Source: an uncultured Mucispirillum sp. (GTDB lineage Bacteria > Chrysiogenota > Deferribacteres > Deferribacterales > Mucispirillaceae). Taken from it: 57,912 bases of DNA. Where the stretch lies: positions 1 to 57,912 of the forward strand of contig CALUZC010000018.1 in NCBI GenBank assembly GCA_944325215.1. The letters are read 5' to 3'. The notes below the pieces were generated by a model. That model made no database searches. It was not told where the DNA came from and worked only from the letters and a program-made list of their open reading frames with translations. Below, one piece after another: positions 27,010-35,683 of this stretch (position 1 is its first letter; the number at the start of each line of letters is the position of its first letter). Position numbers and translations under genes: made by a program.

Positions 27010-27657
27010 ATGAACAAATTAAATAATGATGAAATAATAATATCTGAAAGCAATCAGGCAATTTTATATAGAGAGCAAAAGAAATATAGTAAAGCATATA
27101 AATGTATAGAAAAAGTAATAAAGCTTGGCAGAAATGACGGCTGGGTATATTCTGAAGCAGGGCTTAACCTTTATGAGCTTGAAAAGTATGAAAAAGCACT
27201 AGATAATTTTGAAAAAGCAATAAATCTCGGAAAGAATGAAAGCTGGATATATTATTATTCTTTTTGGAGTGCTGGAAGTTTAGGTTATAAGGAAAAAGCA
27301 CAGGAATTTATTGAAAAAGGGCTTGAATTATACCCAGATGATGTAGACTTAAATTTTTCAGCAGGGCTATATTATGAATCTATTAAAGAATATAAAAAAG
27401 CATTAACATATTTAGATAAATTAAATGATGATTATGATGATAAGTACACTTTATATTTAACCCTTGGTATTTGTAATGAGAAATCAGGCAAATACGATAT
27501 AGCTGCAGATTATTATCAAAAAGCAAAATCTGTTAATGACTGCTTAGAAATTAGAAAACAAATCTCTACTTTGAAAAAAAAGAGAATATTTTTTTATATC
27601 TTGGAAATATTATTCTTACTTTTTATAATAAAAATTATACTGGGAATAATTTTTTAA
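27010..27657 (+). CDS. TPR protein with C-terminal membrane anchor
   Basis: 215 residues. About five tetratricopeptide-like units (AILYREQKKYSKAYKCIEKV, YELEKYEKALDNFEKAI, ESIKEYKKALTYLDKL, EKSGKYDIAADYYQKA), then a Lys-rich stretch and a hydrophobic tail (~195-215). Predicted tail-anchored in the inner membrane with TPRs in the cytoplasm. Starts 9 bases after paralog 3 and closes the cluster before a strong terminator, so it probably scaffolds the DUF4299-like proteins (inference). Confidence 0.75.
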   Translation: MNKLNNDEIIISESNQAILYREQKKYSKAYKCIEKVIKLGRNDGWVYSEAGLNLYELEKYEKALDNFEKAINLGKNESWIYYYSFWSAGSLGYKEKAQEFIEKGLELYPDDVDLNFSAGLYYESIKEYKKALTYLDKLNDDYDDKYTLYLTLGICNEKSGKYDIAADYYQKAKSVNDCLEIRKQISTLKKKRIFFYILEILFLLFIIKIILGIIF

Positions 27658-27680
27658 CTTTCCTATTAACTAGATACAAA

Positions 27681-27704
27681 AAAGCAGGCTTTTACGCCTG
27701 CTTT
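27681..27704. terminator. Bidirectional terminator between convergent operons
   Basis: AAAGCAGGC / GCCTGCTTT with a 6-base loop. A run of A before and T-rich sequence after let it serve both the TPR gene (plus) and lutC (minus). Confidence 0.8.
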
Positions 27705-27713
27705 AATTTATTT

Positions 27714-28340
27714 CTAATATAATATTACATATACAATTTGTGGGCCATGCACCCCTAGAACTACTTTAAATTCAATATCGGCAGTTCGTGATGGGCCTGC
27801 AATAAATAAAATATTAGTAGGAAGTTTATCTTTATTTGCTTCCTTATATGCTTTTAATGTGGTGGCTAAATTTTCTTTAATATTTTCTTTTTTCAAAAGA
27901 ACTATATTATATTTTGTTATTAAAGATAAAAGCCTTGGCTGGTCGCTGCTTGAAGCAACAGAGAAAATGCCAAGATTACTTACTCCGTAATTTGCTTCAA
28001 ATATACCACATTCCACTTGGAAAAGCGTATCCCTTAATTCATCAACAGGCTTATTGTAAATTATTTTTTCCTGACTAATATTAATATTTTCTAAAGATAC
28101 AGGAAGTAAAACCTGTTTTATATTCTCTTTTTCAAGAATACTTTTAATAGTGCTTTCAAGTTCATCTTTAGTGCTTTCTATTAATATTGCCTTATTAACT
28201 TCCTGCCCTCTTTTATACTCACTTAAAATATCATTTTCAATAGGCTTTAAAATATCAGTATAAACACCTCTTTCATTTTGCTGCAGAGGGTTTTGTTTTA
28301 ATGCTTCTTGAACCTTATTTAATATAGTTTCTTTACTCAT
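27714..28340 (-). CDS. lutC: LutC, LUD-domain lactate utilisation protein
   Basis: 208 residues, LUD domain: VECGIFEANYGVSNLGIFSVASSSDQPRLLSL and the final FIAGPSRTADIEFKVVLGVHGP typical of LutC/YkgG. Part of the LutABC iron-sulfur L-lactate oxidation complex. Start overlaps the end of lutB by 8 bases. Confidence 0.93.
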   Translation of the reverse strand: MSKETILNKVQEALKQNPLQQNERGVYTDILKPIENDILSEYKRGQEVNKAILIESTKDELESTIKSILEKENIKQVLLPVSLENINISQEKIIYNKPVDELRDTLFQVECGIFEANYGVSNLGIFSVASSSDQPRLLSLITKYNIVLLKKENIKENLATTLKAYKEANKDKLPTNILFIAGPSRTADIEFKVVLGVHGPQIVYVILY

Positions 28341-29760
28341 ATTTTACCCCTTGCATATTTTTAATTTTGTCTTGGAAAGAAGCGTCCATTTTAGGATATG
28401 CCCTGCAGCTTGTCCACTGTTTTAAACCATTAATAAATGGAGCAAAAGGTTTACCAAGTGATGCAAACTTATCTATAAACCACATAAGACGCTGCCATTT
28501 TTTAGGGTTAATAGTCATATTAGTAAACATTTCAATATTTCTTTTTTCTGCTTTGCTAGCATGAACATTTTGGATACCTAAAATAGTATTATCTTTATTA
28601 TCTTTTACTTTTTCATTACGTAAATCCCTTATCATATCTGTAAGAGGAATTTTCACAGGGCAAACTTCTGCACAGTTACCACAAAGAGAGCAAAGGTTTA
28701 AAGTATATCCATACTTATCTATTCCAAAAAGTAATGGTGATATAACTTCGCCAATAGGTCCAGGATATGTAGCACCATAAGCATGACCACCTATTTTATG
28801 ATATACTGGGCAGTGGTTCATACATGTTCCACAGCGTATGCATCTTAAAGAACCAGCATATCTTTTTTTAGATAATATATTACTTCTGCCATTATCTAAC
28901 AATACCACATGGACTTCTTTTGGACCATCTAAATCACCATCTTTTCTAGGGGAAGAAATAATATTATTGTAAGTTGTAACACTTTGCCCAGTAGCAGAAG
29001 GAATTAATAGTGTATTTAAAAGCACTGCATTATCAAATGTTTCTACTATTTTTTCAATACCACATATAGCCACATGGATATCTGATATAGTAGTGCTCAT
29101 TCTGCCATTTCCTTCGTTTTCTAAAAGCCAGATAGCACCCTCATCAGCAATAGCAAAATTAACACCTGATAACCCCATTTTTAACTGGTGGAACTCATCA
29201 CGTAAATATGTTCTTGCAACACGGTTTAAGTCTTCAATTTCAGTATATTTTTCCACATGAAGATGTTTTTCAAATATTTCGCCAACTTCAAAACGGTTTT
29301 TATGAATAGCAGGGACAACAATATGAACAGGTGGTTCACCAATAAGCTGAATAATAACTTCACCTAAGTCTGTTTCAATAGCTTTTATCCCTTTCTTTTC
29401 AAGGTAATGGTTTAAGCCTATCTCTTCACTGGCCATAGACTTACCCTTTAATATTTTATTAACATTATTTTCTTTTGCAATATTTAGGATAATCTCATTA
29501 GCTTCATCATTATTGCTTGCCCAGTGGACTTTTATGCCATTTGCTGTGGCGTTTTTTTCAAACTTTTCTAAAAGTTCAGGCAGGTGAGAAAGGGCATACT
29601 GTTTTACTTTTTTACCTTCTTCTCTTAATGCCTCCCAGTCGCCATATCTTTCAGCTAAAAGATTTTTTCTATTTCCTTGAAGCTGATACATAACATATTC
29701 AAGGTTTTTATTTAATTGTTTATCGTTTACTTTTTCATGTATTAATTGCCTTGGGTTCAT
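28333..29760 (-). CDS. lutB: LutB, iron-sulfur lactate utilisation protein
   Basis: 475 residues. An LUD-type N-terminal domain is followed by two ferredoxin-type clusters, CIRCGTCMNHCP and CSLCGNCAEVCP, joined by GGHAYGATYPGPIGEVISPLL, the LutB/YkgF signature. Transfers electrons during lactate to pyruvate oxidation. GGAGCAGGAT precedes the ATG. Confidence 0.95.
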   Translation of the reverse strand: MNPRQLIHEKVNDKQLNKNLEYVMYQLQGNRKNLLAERYGDWEALREEGKKVKQYALSHLPELLEKFEKNATANGIKVHWASNNDEANEIILNIAKENNVNKILKGKSMASEEIGLNHYLEKKGIKAIETDLGEVIIQLIGEPPVHIVVPAIHKNRFEVGEIFEKHLHVEKYTEIEDLNRVARTYLRDEFHQLKMGLSGVNFAIADEGAIWLLENEGNGRMSTTISDIHVAICGIEKIVETFDNAVLLNTLLIPSATGQSVTTYNNIISSPRKDGDLDGPKEVHVVLLDNGRSNILSKKRYAGSLRCIRCGTCMNHCPVYHKIGGHAYGATYPGPIGEVISPLLFGIDKYGYTLNLCSLCGNCAEVCPVKIPLTDMIRDLRNEKVKDNKDNTILGIQNVHASKAEKRNIEMFTNMTINPKKWQRLMWFIDKFASLGKPFAPFINGLKQWTSCRAYPKMDASFQDKIKNMQGVKYE

Positions 29761-29769
29761 ATCCTGCTC

Positions 29770-30498
29770 CTATGCAATACCTATTCGTTTTGCTAAAAAT
29801 TCAAAAAGATACATAGTTTTTACTTTAGCATTACATTTTTCTAAAGCACCAGAAATATTTAATAAGCAGCCACCATCACCAGTTATTAAATATTCTACAT
29901 TTTGGTTTAAAATATCTTTAACTTTACTTTCAACCATAGCTTTACTAATTTCTGGTTCTTTTACACTAAACGTACCCCCAAAACCACAACAGGTAGTTTC
30001 TCTTTCAAGTTCAATTAATTCCACATGATTTAAGCTTTTCAGTAAAGCTTTAGAAGAAGCAACACTTTTTGAAACTCGCAAAGAATGGCAGTTTGAATGC
30101 CACGTAACTTTTACAGGGTTTCCTTTGTCTTCCAGCTTTACATTTAATTCTTTATGCAGAAAATCACTTAATTCATACACTCTTTGGCAGAATTCTTTAG
30201 CCATATTTTCATATTCTGTGCCTTCAAAAAGTGTAAGGTAATCATGTTTCATCATACCAGCACAAGAACCAGATGGCACAATAACAGGGTATGGTTCATT
30301 AAAAAGCTGCATATGGTAAAGAGCTGTTTTTTTGGTCTCTTCATAATAGCCATTATTAAAACTTGGCTGACCACAGCATGTCTGGTCTTTTTTATAAATT
30401 ACTTCCACCCCATAATGCTGTAAAAGTTTAATAGAGCATATAAGGCTTTCAGAAAACGCTGCTGAGCCTATGCATGTTCCAAAAAAATATACTTTCAT
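29770..30498 (-). CDS. lutA: LutA, CCG-domain lactate utilisation protein
   Basis: 242 residues with two CCG (Cys-rich) domains: KKDQTCCGQPSFNNGYYEE and ETTCCGFGGTFSVKEP. The opening GTCIGSAAF and PSGSCAGMMKHDY also match LutA/YkgE. Third subunit of the lactate oxidation complex; 17 bases downstream of the permease gene and 9 upstream of lutB. Confidence 0.95.
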   Translation of the reverse strand: MKVYFFGTCIGSAAFSESLICSIKLLQHYGVEVIYKKDQTCCGQPSFNNGYYEETKKTALYHMQLFNEPYPVIVPSGSCAGMMKHDYLTLFEGTEYENMAKEFCQRVYELSDFLHKELNVKLEDKGNPVKVTWHSNCHSLRVSKSVASSKALLKSLNHVELIELERETTCCGFGGTFSVKEPEISKAMVESKVKDILNQNVEYLITGDGGCLLNISGALEKCNAKVKTMYLFEFLAKRIGIA

Positions 30499-30515
30499 CT
30501 TACAACCTCATATTT

Positions 30516-32144
30516 TTATAATAAAAACATTGCCACAATTATTGCAACAATGCAATATATAAAACTTGGGGTAATGTTATATGTTAAAAGTTTATGCTCT
30601 CCCTTACCTATTAAACCGACAGTTGCACAAACTGCTACAATATTATTTATACATATCATATTACCAGCTGCACCACCAACATTTTGTAATGCCATAATCA
30701 CTTGAGTTTTTAAACCAACAAGTGAAGCTGCTTCATATTGCAGTGGAGCAAAAAGAATGTTTGATACTGTGTTAGAACCAGAGAAAAACGCACCTAATAC
30801 ACCAATAAATGGAGCAACAAAAGTATAAGATTCCCCAGAAATATTTGCAAAAAATGTAGCCATCATTCTAAGCATAGAATCATAACTTTGTGGGTTATTA
30901 TCTGTATTTAATATAAGCTGCACAAGACCAACACCAGCACAAAGCGGGATAATAGCAGCACTAACCTGCTTAAATGTTAAATTCCACGCTTTTTTAACTT
31001 CATCTTTACTCATTTTATGTATGAAAATAGTAAGAATAGCCACTAAAATAAAAGGTATAATACCCGGAAGATAAGCGTATGAAAAACTGTAAGCTGTTTT
31101 TTCTACACCAAAAATCGGCGGAAAATTAAGTGTCATTGCAACAAGTTTTTGTTTTAAGCCTATTTCTGGTATTCTTGTTAAAACTAATATTAAAGAGATA
31201 ATAAGATATGGAATCCATGCAACAAAAACATGTATATTTTTGTTGCTGTAATCTTTTTGAGCACTTTGAGAACCAATCCATGATGAATCCCATTTAGAAG
31301 TTTCATCAAAATCCCATACTGTTTTAGGTGTTAAAAAGCCTACTTTTGCACTTAAAACTAAAATCCCTAAACATACTAAACCACCAATTAATGATGGTAT
31401 TTCATAACCACCAAATTTTGCAATTAATAAGTATGGAATAATAAACACAATAGATGCAAAAATTGAAAATGGTATAATAGGTAATGCATCTTTAAAACTT
31501 TTATTTTTACCGAAAAATTTTGTAAGCATAAATACTACAAGAGTAGGTATAAACATGGCACCAAATGAGTGGATAAGAGCAGTATATACCGTAACATCTT
31601 GAATATAAGCTGATATTTCACCTTTGCCTACAAGGCTTGCAATTGATGTTTGAATACCGTTTGTAGGTGTTCCAACTGCACCAAAACTAACAGGGCTTGA
31701 GTTTAATATTAATGTACTCATAGCAGCAGCAAGGGCAGGAAAGCCAAGACCTACAAGCAGTGGGGCAGCAAGAGCAGCAGGTGTTCCAAAGCCTGAAGCA
31801 CCCTCAATAAATGCACCAAATGCCCAGCCTATGATAATAACTTGAACACGCCTGTCCTTTGATATGGAACTAAATGCATGGTTAATAGAATCCATACCAC
31901 CACTAAACTTTAATGTATTTAAAATTAAAATAGCACCAAAAACTATTACTAAAATATCGAATGCTTTTAAAAAACCAAAAAGCACATACGCTGCAACATT
32001 GACTATATTCATTTTCCAAAAAAATAAAGAAATAAGCACAGCCAAAAATAATGCAGTACTTAAAGATATCTTTGAAGATTTTTTAAAACCAATCATCATA
32101 ACAAGTATAAATATAATTGGTAAAAATGATAGAATTGTATACAT
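30516..32144 (-). CDS. lctP: L-lactate permease (LctP family)
   Basis: 542 residues from the ATG at 32144, with GGGGG about 8 bases upstream; an in-frame TTG at 32159 is less likely. About 13 membrane helices. GASGFGTPAALAAPLLVGLGFPALAAA, FGAVGTPTNGI, SGSNTVSNILFAPLQ and QNVGGAAGNMICINNIVA are LctP/GlcA signatures. Imports lactate for LutABC directly downstream on the same message. Confidence 0.93.
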   Translation of the reverse strand: MYTILSFLPIIFILVMMIGFKKSSKISLSTALFLAVLISLFFWKMNIVNVAAYVLFGFLKAFDILVIVFGAILILNTLKFSGGMDSINHAFSSISKDRRVQVIIIGWAFGAFIEGASGFGTPAALAAPLLVGLGFPALAAAMSTLILNSSPVSFGAVGTPTNGIQTSIASLVGKGEISAYIQDVTVYTALIHSFGAMFIPTLVVFMLTKFFGKNKSFKDALPIIPFSIFASIVFIIPYLLIAKFGGYEIPSLIGGLVCLGILVLSAKVGFLTPKTVWDFDETSKWDSSWIGSQSAQKDYSNKNIHVFVAWIPYLIISLILVLTRIPEIGLKQKLVAMTLNFPPIFGVEKTAYSFSYAYLPGIIPFILVAILTIFIHKMSKDEVKKAWNLTFKQVSAAIIPLCAGVGLVQLILNTDNNPQSYDSMLRMMATFFANISGESYTFVAPFIGVLGAFFSGSNTVSNILFAPLQYEAASLVGLKTQVIMALQNVGGAAGNMICINNIVAVCATVGLIGKGEHKLLTYNITPSFIYCIVAIIVAMFLL

Positions 32145-32215
32145 TATACGTACCCCCAATATTTTTATATTTATAAGCTATATAATAGAACTATTTTTTA
32201 AATTAATCAAGCTTT

Positions 32216-32243
32216 ATAATATCTTGTTTACATATTTTTTCAA
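32216..32243 (-). promoter_or_regulatory. Candidate promoter of lctP-lutABC
   Basis: On the minus strand TTGAAA (32238-32243), 16-base spacer, TATTAT (32216-32221). The 9-bp inverted repeat around it could be the operator of a lactate-responsive repressor; the regulator is not in the window. Confidence 0.4.
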
Positions 32244-32383
32244 TATTATAAACATTATAGGTGTTATTTGTAATTATAAAAGTGTTATATTATTATGAAA
32301 AATATAGGTATTACTAGATGTAAATATTACTGTAAAAAATATATTAAAATTTTATAATATAATTTTATAAATTTATATATTTA

Positions 32384-32402
32384 TTTTTGATATTATCAAA
32401 AA
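32384..32402. promoter_or_regulatory. Perfect 9-1-9 palindrome, candidate operator
   Basis: TTTTTGATA-T-TATCAAAAA. Resembles an FNR half-site pair but with a 3-base spacer (TTGAT-ATT-ATCAA) rather than 4. It lies ~85 bases before the small exported gene and ~240 before lctP. Confidence 0.4.
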
Positions 32403-32484
32403 ACCTTTAAAATATTAGATATTGCTAAAAATATTATATTCTAGTATGCTGCTTAAATATATATATAAAAACATGTGGTGTGTT

Positions 32485-32835
32485 ATGAAAATTTTATTAA
32501 TACCTTTTTTTATTGTGTCTTTTTTTACTGCTGCAAAAGCTGCCATTATGGAAAAATGCTCATATGAAACTGATGATTTATGGATAAAGATTATTAACTT
32601 ATGTGAAGAAGGTGAGATGTCCTGTGATAAAATGGTATATATTGGGCTTAATAAAAAAACAGGTGATTATATTACATTAGGTGGAAAATCTGTTATTTCT
32701 AAAAGTAATTATAGTTTTTTATATTATGAGTTTATAAATAATGATACTAAATATTTAGTAAAACGAGATAATTTTTTAGAAGTTTGGAATAATGGTAAAG
32801 TAATACTTTCTAAAGAGTTAAAAAGCTGCTATTAA
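32485..32835 (+). CDS. Small exported cysteine-containing protein, unknown
   Basis: 116 residues. The ATG at 32485 begins a clear signal peptide (LLIPFFIVSFFTAAKA); the longer frame opened by TTG at 32422 is rejected. The mature ~97 residues start with MEKCSYETDDLWIKIINLC and carry four Cys (two early pairs, one near the end), suiting disulfides in the periplasm; beta-rich with YIGLNKKTGDYITLGGK. No family named. Confidence 0.65.
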   Translation: MKILLIPFFIVSFFTAAKAAIMEKCSYETDDLWIKIINLCEEGEMSCDKMVYIGLNKKTGDYITLGGKSVISKSNYSFLYYEFINNDTKYLVKRDNFLEVWNNGKVILSKELKSCY

Positions 32836-32921
32836 TTTTAAATATAAATTATTTTCTATTTACAAATATATATTTTTAGTGCAATATTTACTTAAAATTT
32901 AATTTGTGGAGCAAATTATAA

Positions 32922-33773
32922 ATGAGTATTGCAAATATTTTAAGCACTAGAAAGCCTTCTATTTCCTTTGAGTTTTTTCCACCAAAAACTTTAGCTATTG
33001 AAAAAGTGCTTTTTGATACAATAGATTCTTTACATGAAGAACATGCAGATTTTTCTTCAGTTACTTTTGGAGCAGGTGGCTCTACTGCTGATAAAACTTT
33101 TGACTGGATAAAATATATTAAAGATACATGCAGTTATGAAACTATGATGCATATTACATGTGTTGGTTTTAATAAAGCAACACTTGATGGCATACTTGAT
33201 AAATTGGAGCAGGCAGGTATTGAAAATGTGCTTGCTTTACGTGGTGATTTACCAAAAGATACAAATATGCCAGTAGGGGATTTTAAATATGCTTCTGATT
33301 TAGTTAAATATATTGCATCAAGAAATAAATTTTGTATAGGGGTGGCAGGTTACCCTGAAAAACATCCAGAATCGAAAGATTTTGAAGAAGATATTAAAAT
33401 GCTTAAACATAAAGTGGATATGGGAGCATCATTTATTATTACACAGCTTTTTTTCAATAATGAATATTTTTACATGTTTAGGGAACGTTGTGAAAAAGCT
33501 GGTATTAATGTGCCTATTGTTGCAGGTATTATGCCTATTATAAACTATTCTCAAATTGAAAGATTTCAAGTTATGTGCTCAAGCCATATACCTAGTGAAT
33601 TAATTAAAAGTATGGAAGGCAAAAGCGAAGAAGATATTGCAAAAATAGGCATTGATTATGCAGTTAATCAATGCGAAGATTTAGTGGCAAATGGAACAGC
33701 AGGGCTTCATTTCTATACTTTAAACCGTTCTACTGCCACTAAAAAAATATTAGATAAGCTGCATTTTTTATAA
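32922..33773 (+). CDS. metF: Methylenetetrahydrofolate reductase
   Basis: 283 residues, the usual length of bacterial MetF, an FAD barrel enzyme making 5-methyl-tetrahydrofolate for methionine synthesis. SFEFFPPKT at the start with the catalytic Glu, TFGAGGST, HITCVG, LALRGDLP, AGYPEKHPES and the late AGLHFYTLNRS are signatures. The 86-base gap upstream is too short for a full SAM riboswitch and none is seen. Confidence 0.95.
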   Translation: MSIANILSTRKPSISFEFFPPKTLAIEKVLFDTIDSLHEEHADFSSVTFGAGGSTADKTFDWIKYIKDTCSYETMMHITCVGFNKATLDGILDKLEQAGIENVLALRGDLPKDTNMPVGDFKYASDLVKYIASRNKFCIGVAGYPEKHPESKDFEEDIKMLKHKVDMGASFIITQLFFNNEYFYMFRERCEKAGINVPIVAGIMPIINYSQIERFQVMCSSHIPSELIKSMEGKSEEDIAKIGIDYAVNQCEDLVANGTAGLHFYTLNRSTATKKILDKLHFL

Positions 33774-33817
33774 ACAAGTAAGTATATAAGTTTTTATATT
33801 ATAAAATAAATTTAAAG

Positions 33818-33862
33818 GTCAGTAAATTATAAGTATTTTCTTTTATTTACTGGCTTTTTTTT
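33818..33862 (+). terminator. Rho-independent terminator of metF
   Basis: GTCAGTAAAT (33818-33827) pairs with ATTTACTGGC (33845-33854) with one G-U, followed by eight T. Confidence 0.8.
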
Positions 33863-33870
33863 ATATTCTA

Positions 33871-34119
33871 TTAACATATATCTACAATATTACCACTTTT
33901 TCTAGTTCTGTATATATAAATTATATTGACTATATCTATTGCAGCAGCTATTAAAATACACAAAATACCAAAGTATAAAGAAAGAAATTTTGGAAAAAGT
34001 GCAGTAAAAATACCTAAAGTCATACAATAAATTCCAATTTTTTTGATTAGTTTGTATCTAAATCTTTGTTTTGCAAGCATATGAGCAAAAGATAAAATTT
34101 TCCATGACATAAAAATCAT
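33871..34119 (-). CDS. 3' half of a split HdeD/DUF308-like membrane protein
   Basis: 82 residues with two hydrophobic helices. It aligns without gaps to the second half of the intact paralog at 34490-35008 (FPKFLSLYFGILCILIAAAIDI against FPKIVSIYISFILGIAFIAVGI). Its ATG overlaps the stop of the 5' half by one base, but the frame stays open upstream to the T6 run where the frames could join. See the slippery heptamer entry. Confidence 0.6.
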   Translation of the reverse strand: MIFMSWKILSFAHMLAKQRFRYKLIKKIGIYCMTLGIFTALFPKFLSLYFGILCILIAAAIDIVNIIYIYRTRKSGNIVDIC

Positions 34120-34412
34120 TAATAACCCTGTAAAAAATGTATATAATTTTTTATGATTTCGTTATCACTGATTATAAGGGTAGATATGGAAATGACAACA
34201 GAAGCATTTATTAAATAATTTAAAGATTTTATATTTTTTTCTGAATAGATAAGATTAAGAATATTAAAGCAGGCATAAACAAATGCCATATAGACAACCA
34301 TATAAGTAACTATTTTCATTACAAATTCTGGATTTATAATAATAAATATACCAGCAGCTATGAAAGTAAGTGATAAAATAATAGAGCCTATTAAATATCT
34401 TAGATATCTCAT
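34119..34412 (-). CDS. 5' half of a split HdeD/DUF308-like membrane protein
   Basis: 97 residues, about three to four membrane helices, aligning to the first half of the paralog upstream (IIKNYIHFLQGY against ALKNFVPLLIGF). Ends at TAA two codons after the point where a -1 shift would continue into the second half. HdeD-type proteins are small inner-membrane proteins linked to stress in other bacteria. Separated from the intact paralog by a terminator. Confidence 0.6.
   Translation of the reverse strand: MRYLRYLIGSIILSLTFIAAGIFIIINPEFVMKIVTYMVVYMAFVYACFNILNLIYSEKNIKSLNYLINASVVISISTLIISDNEIIKNYIHFLQGY
34131..34137 (-). promoter_or_regulatory. T-TTT-TTA heptamer at the HdeD frame break
   Basis: On the minus strand the 0-frame codons are CAT TTT TTA CAG, an X-XXY-YYZ slippery site. 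A -1 slip gives ...HFLTGLLMIF..., which aligns gap-free with the paralog (PLLIGFWIAL), and a ~180-residue product against 172. A simple one-base indel in T6 would look identical. No clear downstream pseudoknot or upstream stimulatory ribosome site was seen. Confidence 0.4.
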
Positions 34413-34451
34413 TTCTCACCATTACAGTAAAAGAATGATAGTATATGAGTT

Positions 34452-34480
34452 ATAAAAAAAGTGGGCTTTTATACCCACTT
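34452..34480 (-). terminator. Rho-independent terminator after the intact HdeD gene
   Basis: On the minus strand AAGTGGG / CCCACTT with an 8-base loop is followed by a run of seven T, 10 bases past the stop at 34490. Confidence 0.85.
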
Positions 34481-34489
34481 AATCTATTA

Positions 34490-35008
34490 TTATTTACGCA
34501 TTTTATAAGCAAAAAATATAATAAAAATACCTACTGCAATAAATGCAATCCCTAAAATAAAGCTTATGTAAATAGAAACAATTTTAGGAAAGGCAGCTAT
34601 TAATAAAGTAAGGGCAATACCTAAAACACCACCAGTTAAAACAGGCTTATAGTTTGGGTTATCACCTTTTTTAAATTCAACAGCCGTAATGATAGCTGTG
34701 GCAGATTTTAGAGCTATCCAAAAACCAATAAGTAGTGGAACAAAGTTTTTTAAAGCTTCAGCACTGCTTAAAAGTAAAATAGCAATAATAATTGAAACAG
34801 CACCTTCTATTAAGTAATAGATTGAGCCTTTAAATTCTTTCATGGAACGGTATAATGTAATATTAAATATTCCTGTAATTATCATGATAATACTAATAAA
34901 TACGGCAAAGGCTGCCATAGTCCCTTCAGGGTTTGCAATAATTATACCGCCAAAAATTATTAAGAGAACTGAGAATATAATAGTTGAAATATAATTAAAA
35001 TTATTCAT
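34490..35008 (-). CDS. HdeD/DUF308-family inner-membrane protein
   Basis: 172 residues, six membrane helices arranged as repeated two-helix units with IIIANPEGTMAAFAVFISIIMIITGIFNI at the start, typical of DUF308. Likely an envelope-stress or acid-stress membrane protein by family analogy. Nine bases downstream of the beta-barrel gene. Confidence 0.82.
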   Translation of the reverse strand: MNNFNYISTIIFSVLLIIFGGIIIANPEGTMAAFAVFISIIMIITGIFNITLYRSMKEFKGSIYYLIEGAVSIIIAILLLSSAEALKNFVPLLIGFWIALKSATAIITAVEFKKGDNPNYKPVLTGGVLGIALTLLIAAFPKIVSIYISFILGIAFIAVGIFIIFFAYKMRK

Positions 35009-35017
35009 AATATCACC

Positions 35018-35674
35018 TTAAAAATGGTATGAAAAACCAACTGTATATTTAAATCTTTGAGTATCAAGCTTATCAGAAACAGCACCTATTCCTGAAATAT
35101 TTAAGTTTATATTTGGCACTTGTGAATAAGTATATCTAAATTCAAAAAAAGCACCCCATCTACCATCTTTTGTAAAAAGATATTCTAACCCTGCAAAAGC
35201 ATCAACACCAATTAACTGGGCAGACTGGCTGCCTTGAGCTCCATAAGCTGTATTGTTATATGTGCCACCTGTAATATCAAATGTGGCAAAATTATAAGAA
35301 AAACCAACACCAGCCCATGCGTTTACCACATTAGAAGATGTCATATAAGCAAGGTTTAATGCAAGTGGTGCCATATGTGTTTTACCTTTTATACCATTTT
35401 TTGTAGTAAATTCTCCACCAACGTAATCAGCACTAATACCAATAGATACATTGCCCCAAAATTTATTAAATATATTATAATAAGCAAAAGCACCACCACC
35501 GGGAGATAAATCACCCCATTCTTTTCCTATGTAATCAGATAAATGACCATATAAACCAACCATACCATATCGTTTTGCATAGCCTATGTTATATGGCTTA
35601 TCAGTTCTATCATCTGCATAGGAAAAATTAGCAGTAAATAAAAATAATAATATAAAAAGTGTAAATTTTTTCAT
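35018..35674 (-). CDS. Outer-membrane beta-barrel protein
   Basis: 218 residues from the ATG at 35674 (the preceding TTG is less likely). Signal peptide FTLFILLFLFTANFSYA, then alternating amphipathic strands rich in Gly/Tyr/Phe (GISADYVGGEF, WAGVGFSYNFATF, GVDAFAGLEYLF, FFEFRYTYS) and a C-terminal Phe (FKYTVGFSYHF), the outer-membrane sorting signature. Size suits an eight-stranded OmpA/OmpW-like barrel. Nine bases after purF, so perhaps cotranscribed. Confidence 0.8.
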   Translation of the reverse strand: MKKFTLFILLFLFTANFSYADDRTDKPYNIGYAKRYGMVGLYGHLSDYIGKEWGDLSPGGGAFAYYNIFNKFWGNVSIGISADYVGGEFTTKNGIKGKTHMAPLALNLAYMTSSNVVNAWAGVGFSYNFATFDITGGTYNNTAYGAQGSQSAQLIGVDAFAGLEYLFTKDGRWGAFFEFRYTYSQVPNINLNISGIGAVSDKLDTQRFKYTVGFSYHF

Positions 35675-35683
35675 CAATATATA

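Larger units (their letters stand above)
32145..32484. other. Divergent intergenic region of the lactate operon
   Basis: About 340 very AT-rich bases between lctP (minus) and a small exported protein (plus). It holds a candidate lctP promoter, paired TTATAATAT (32214-32222) / ATATTATAA (32243-32251) overlapping that promoter, two GTGTTAT motifs near 32270-32295, and a perfect palindrome at 32384-32402. No gene or tRNA is seen. Confidence 0.5.

Noticed and set aside
32836-32921. SAM riboswitch ahead of metF
   Set aside because: Only 86 AT-rich bases, with no conserved helices visible.
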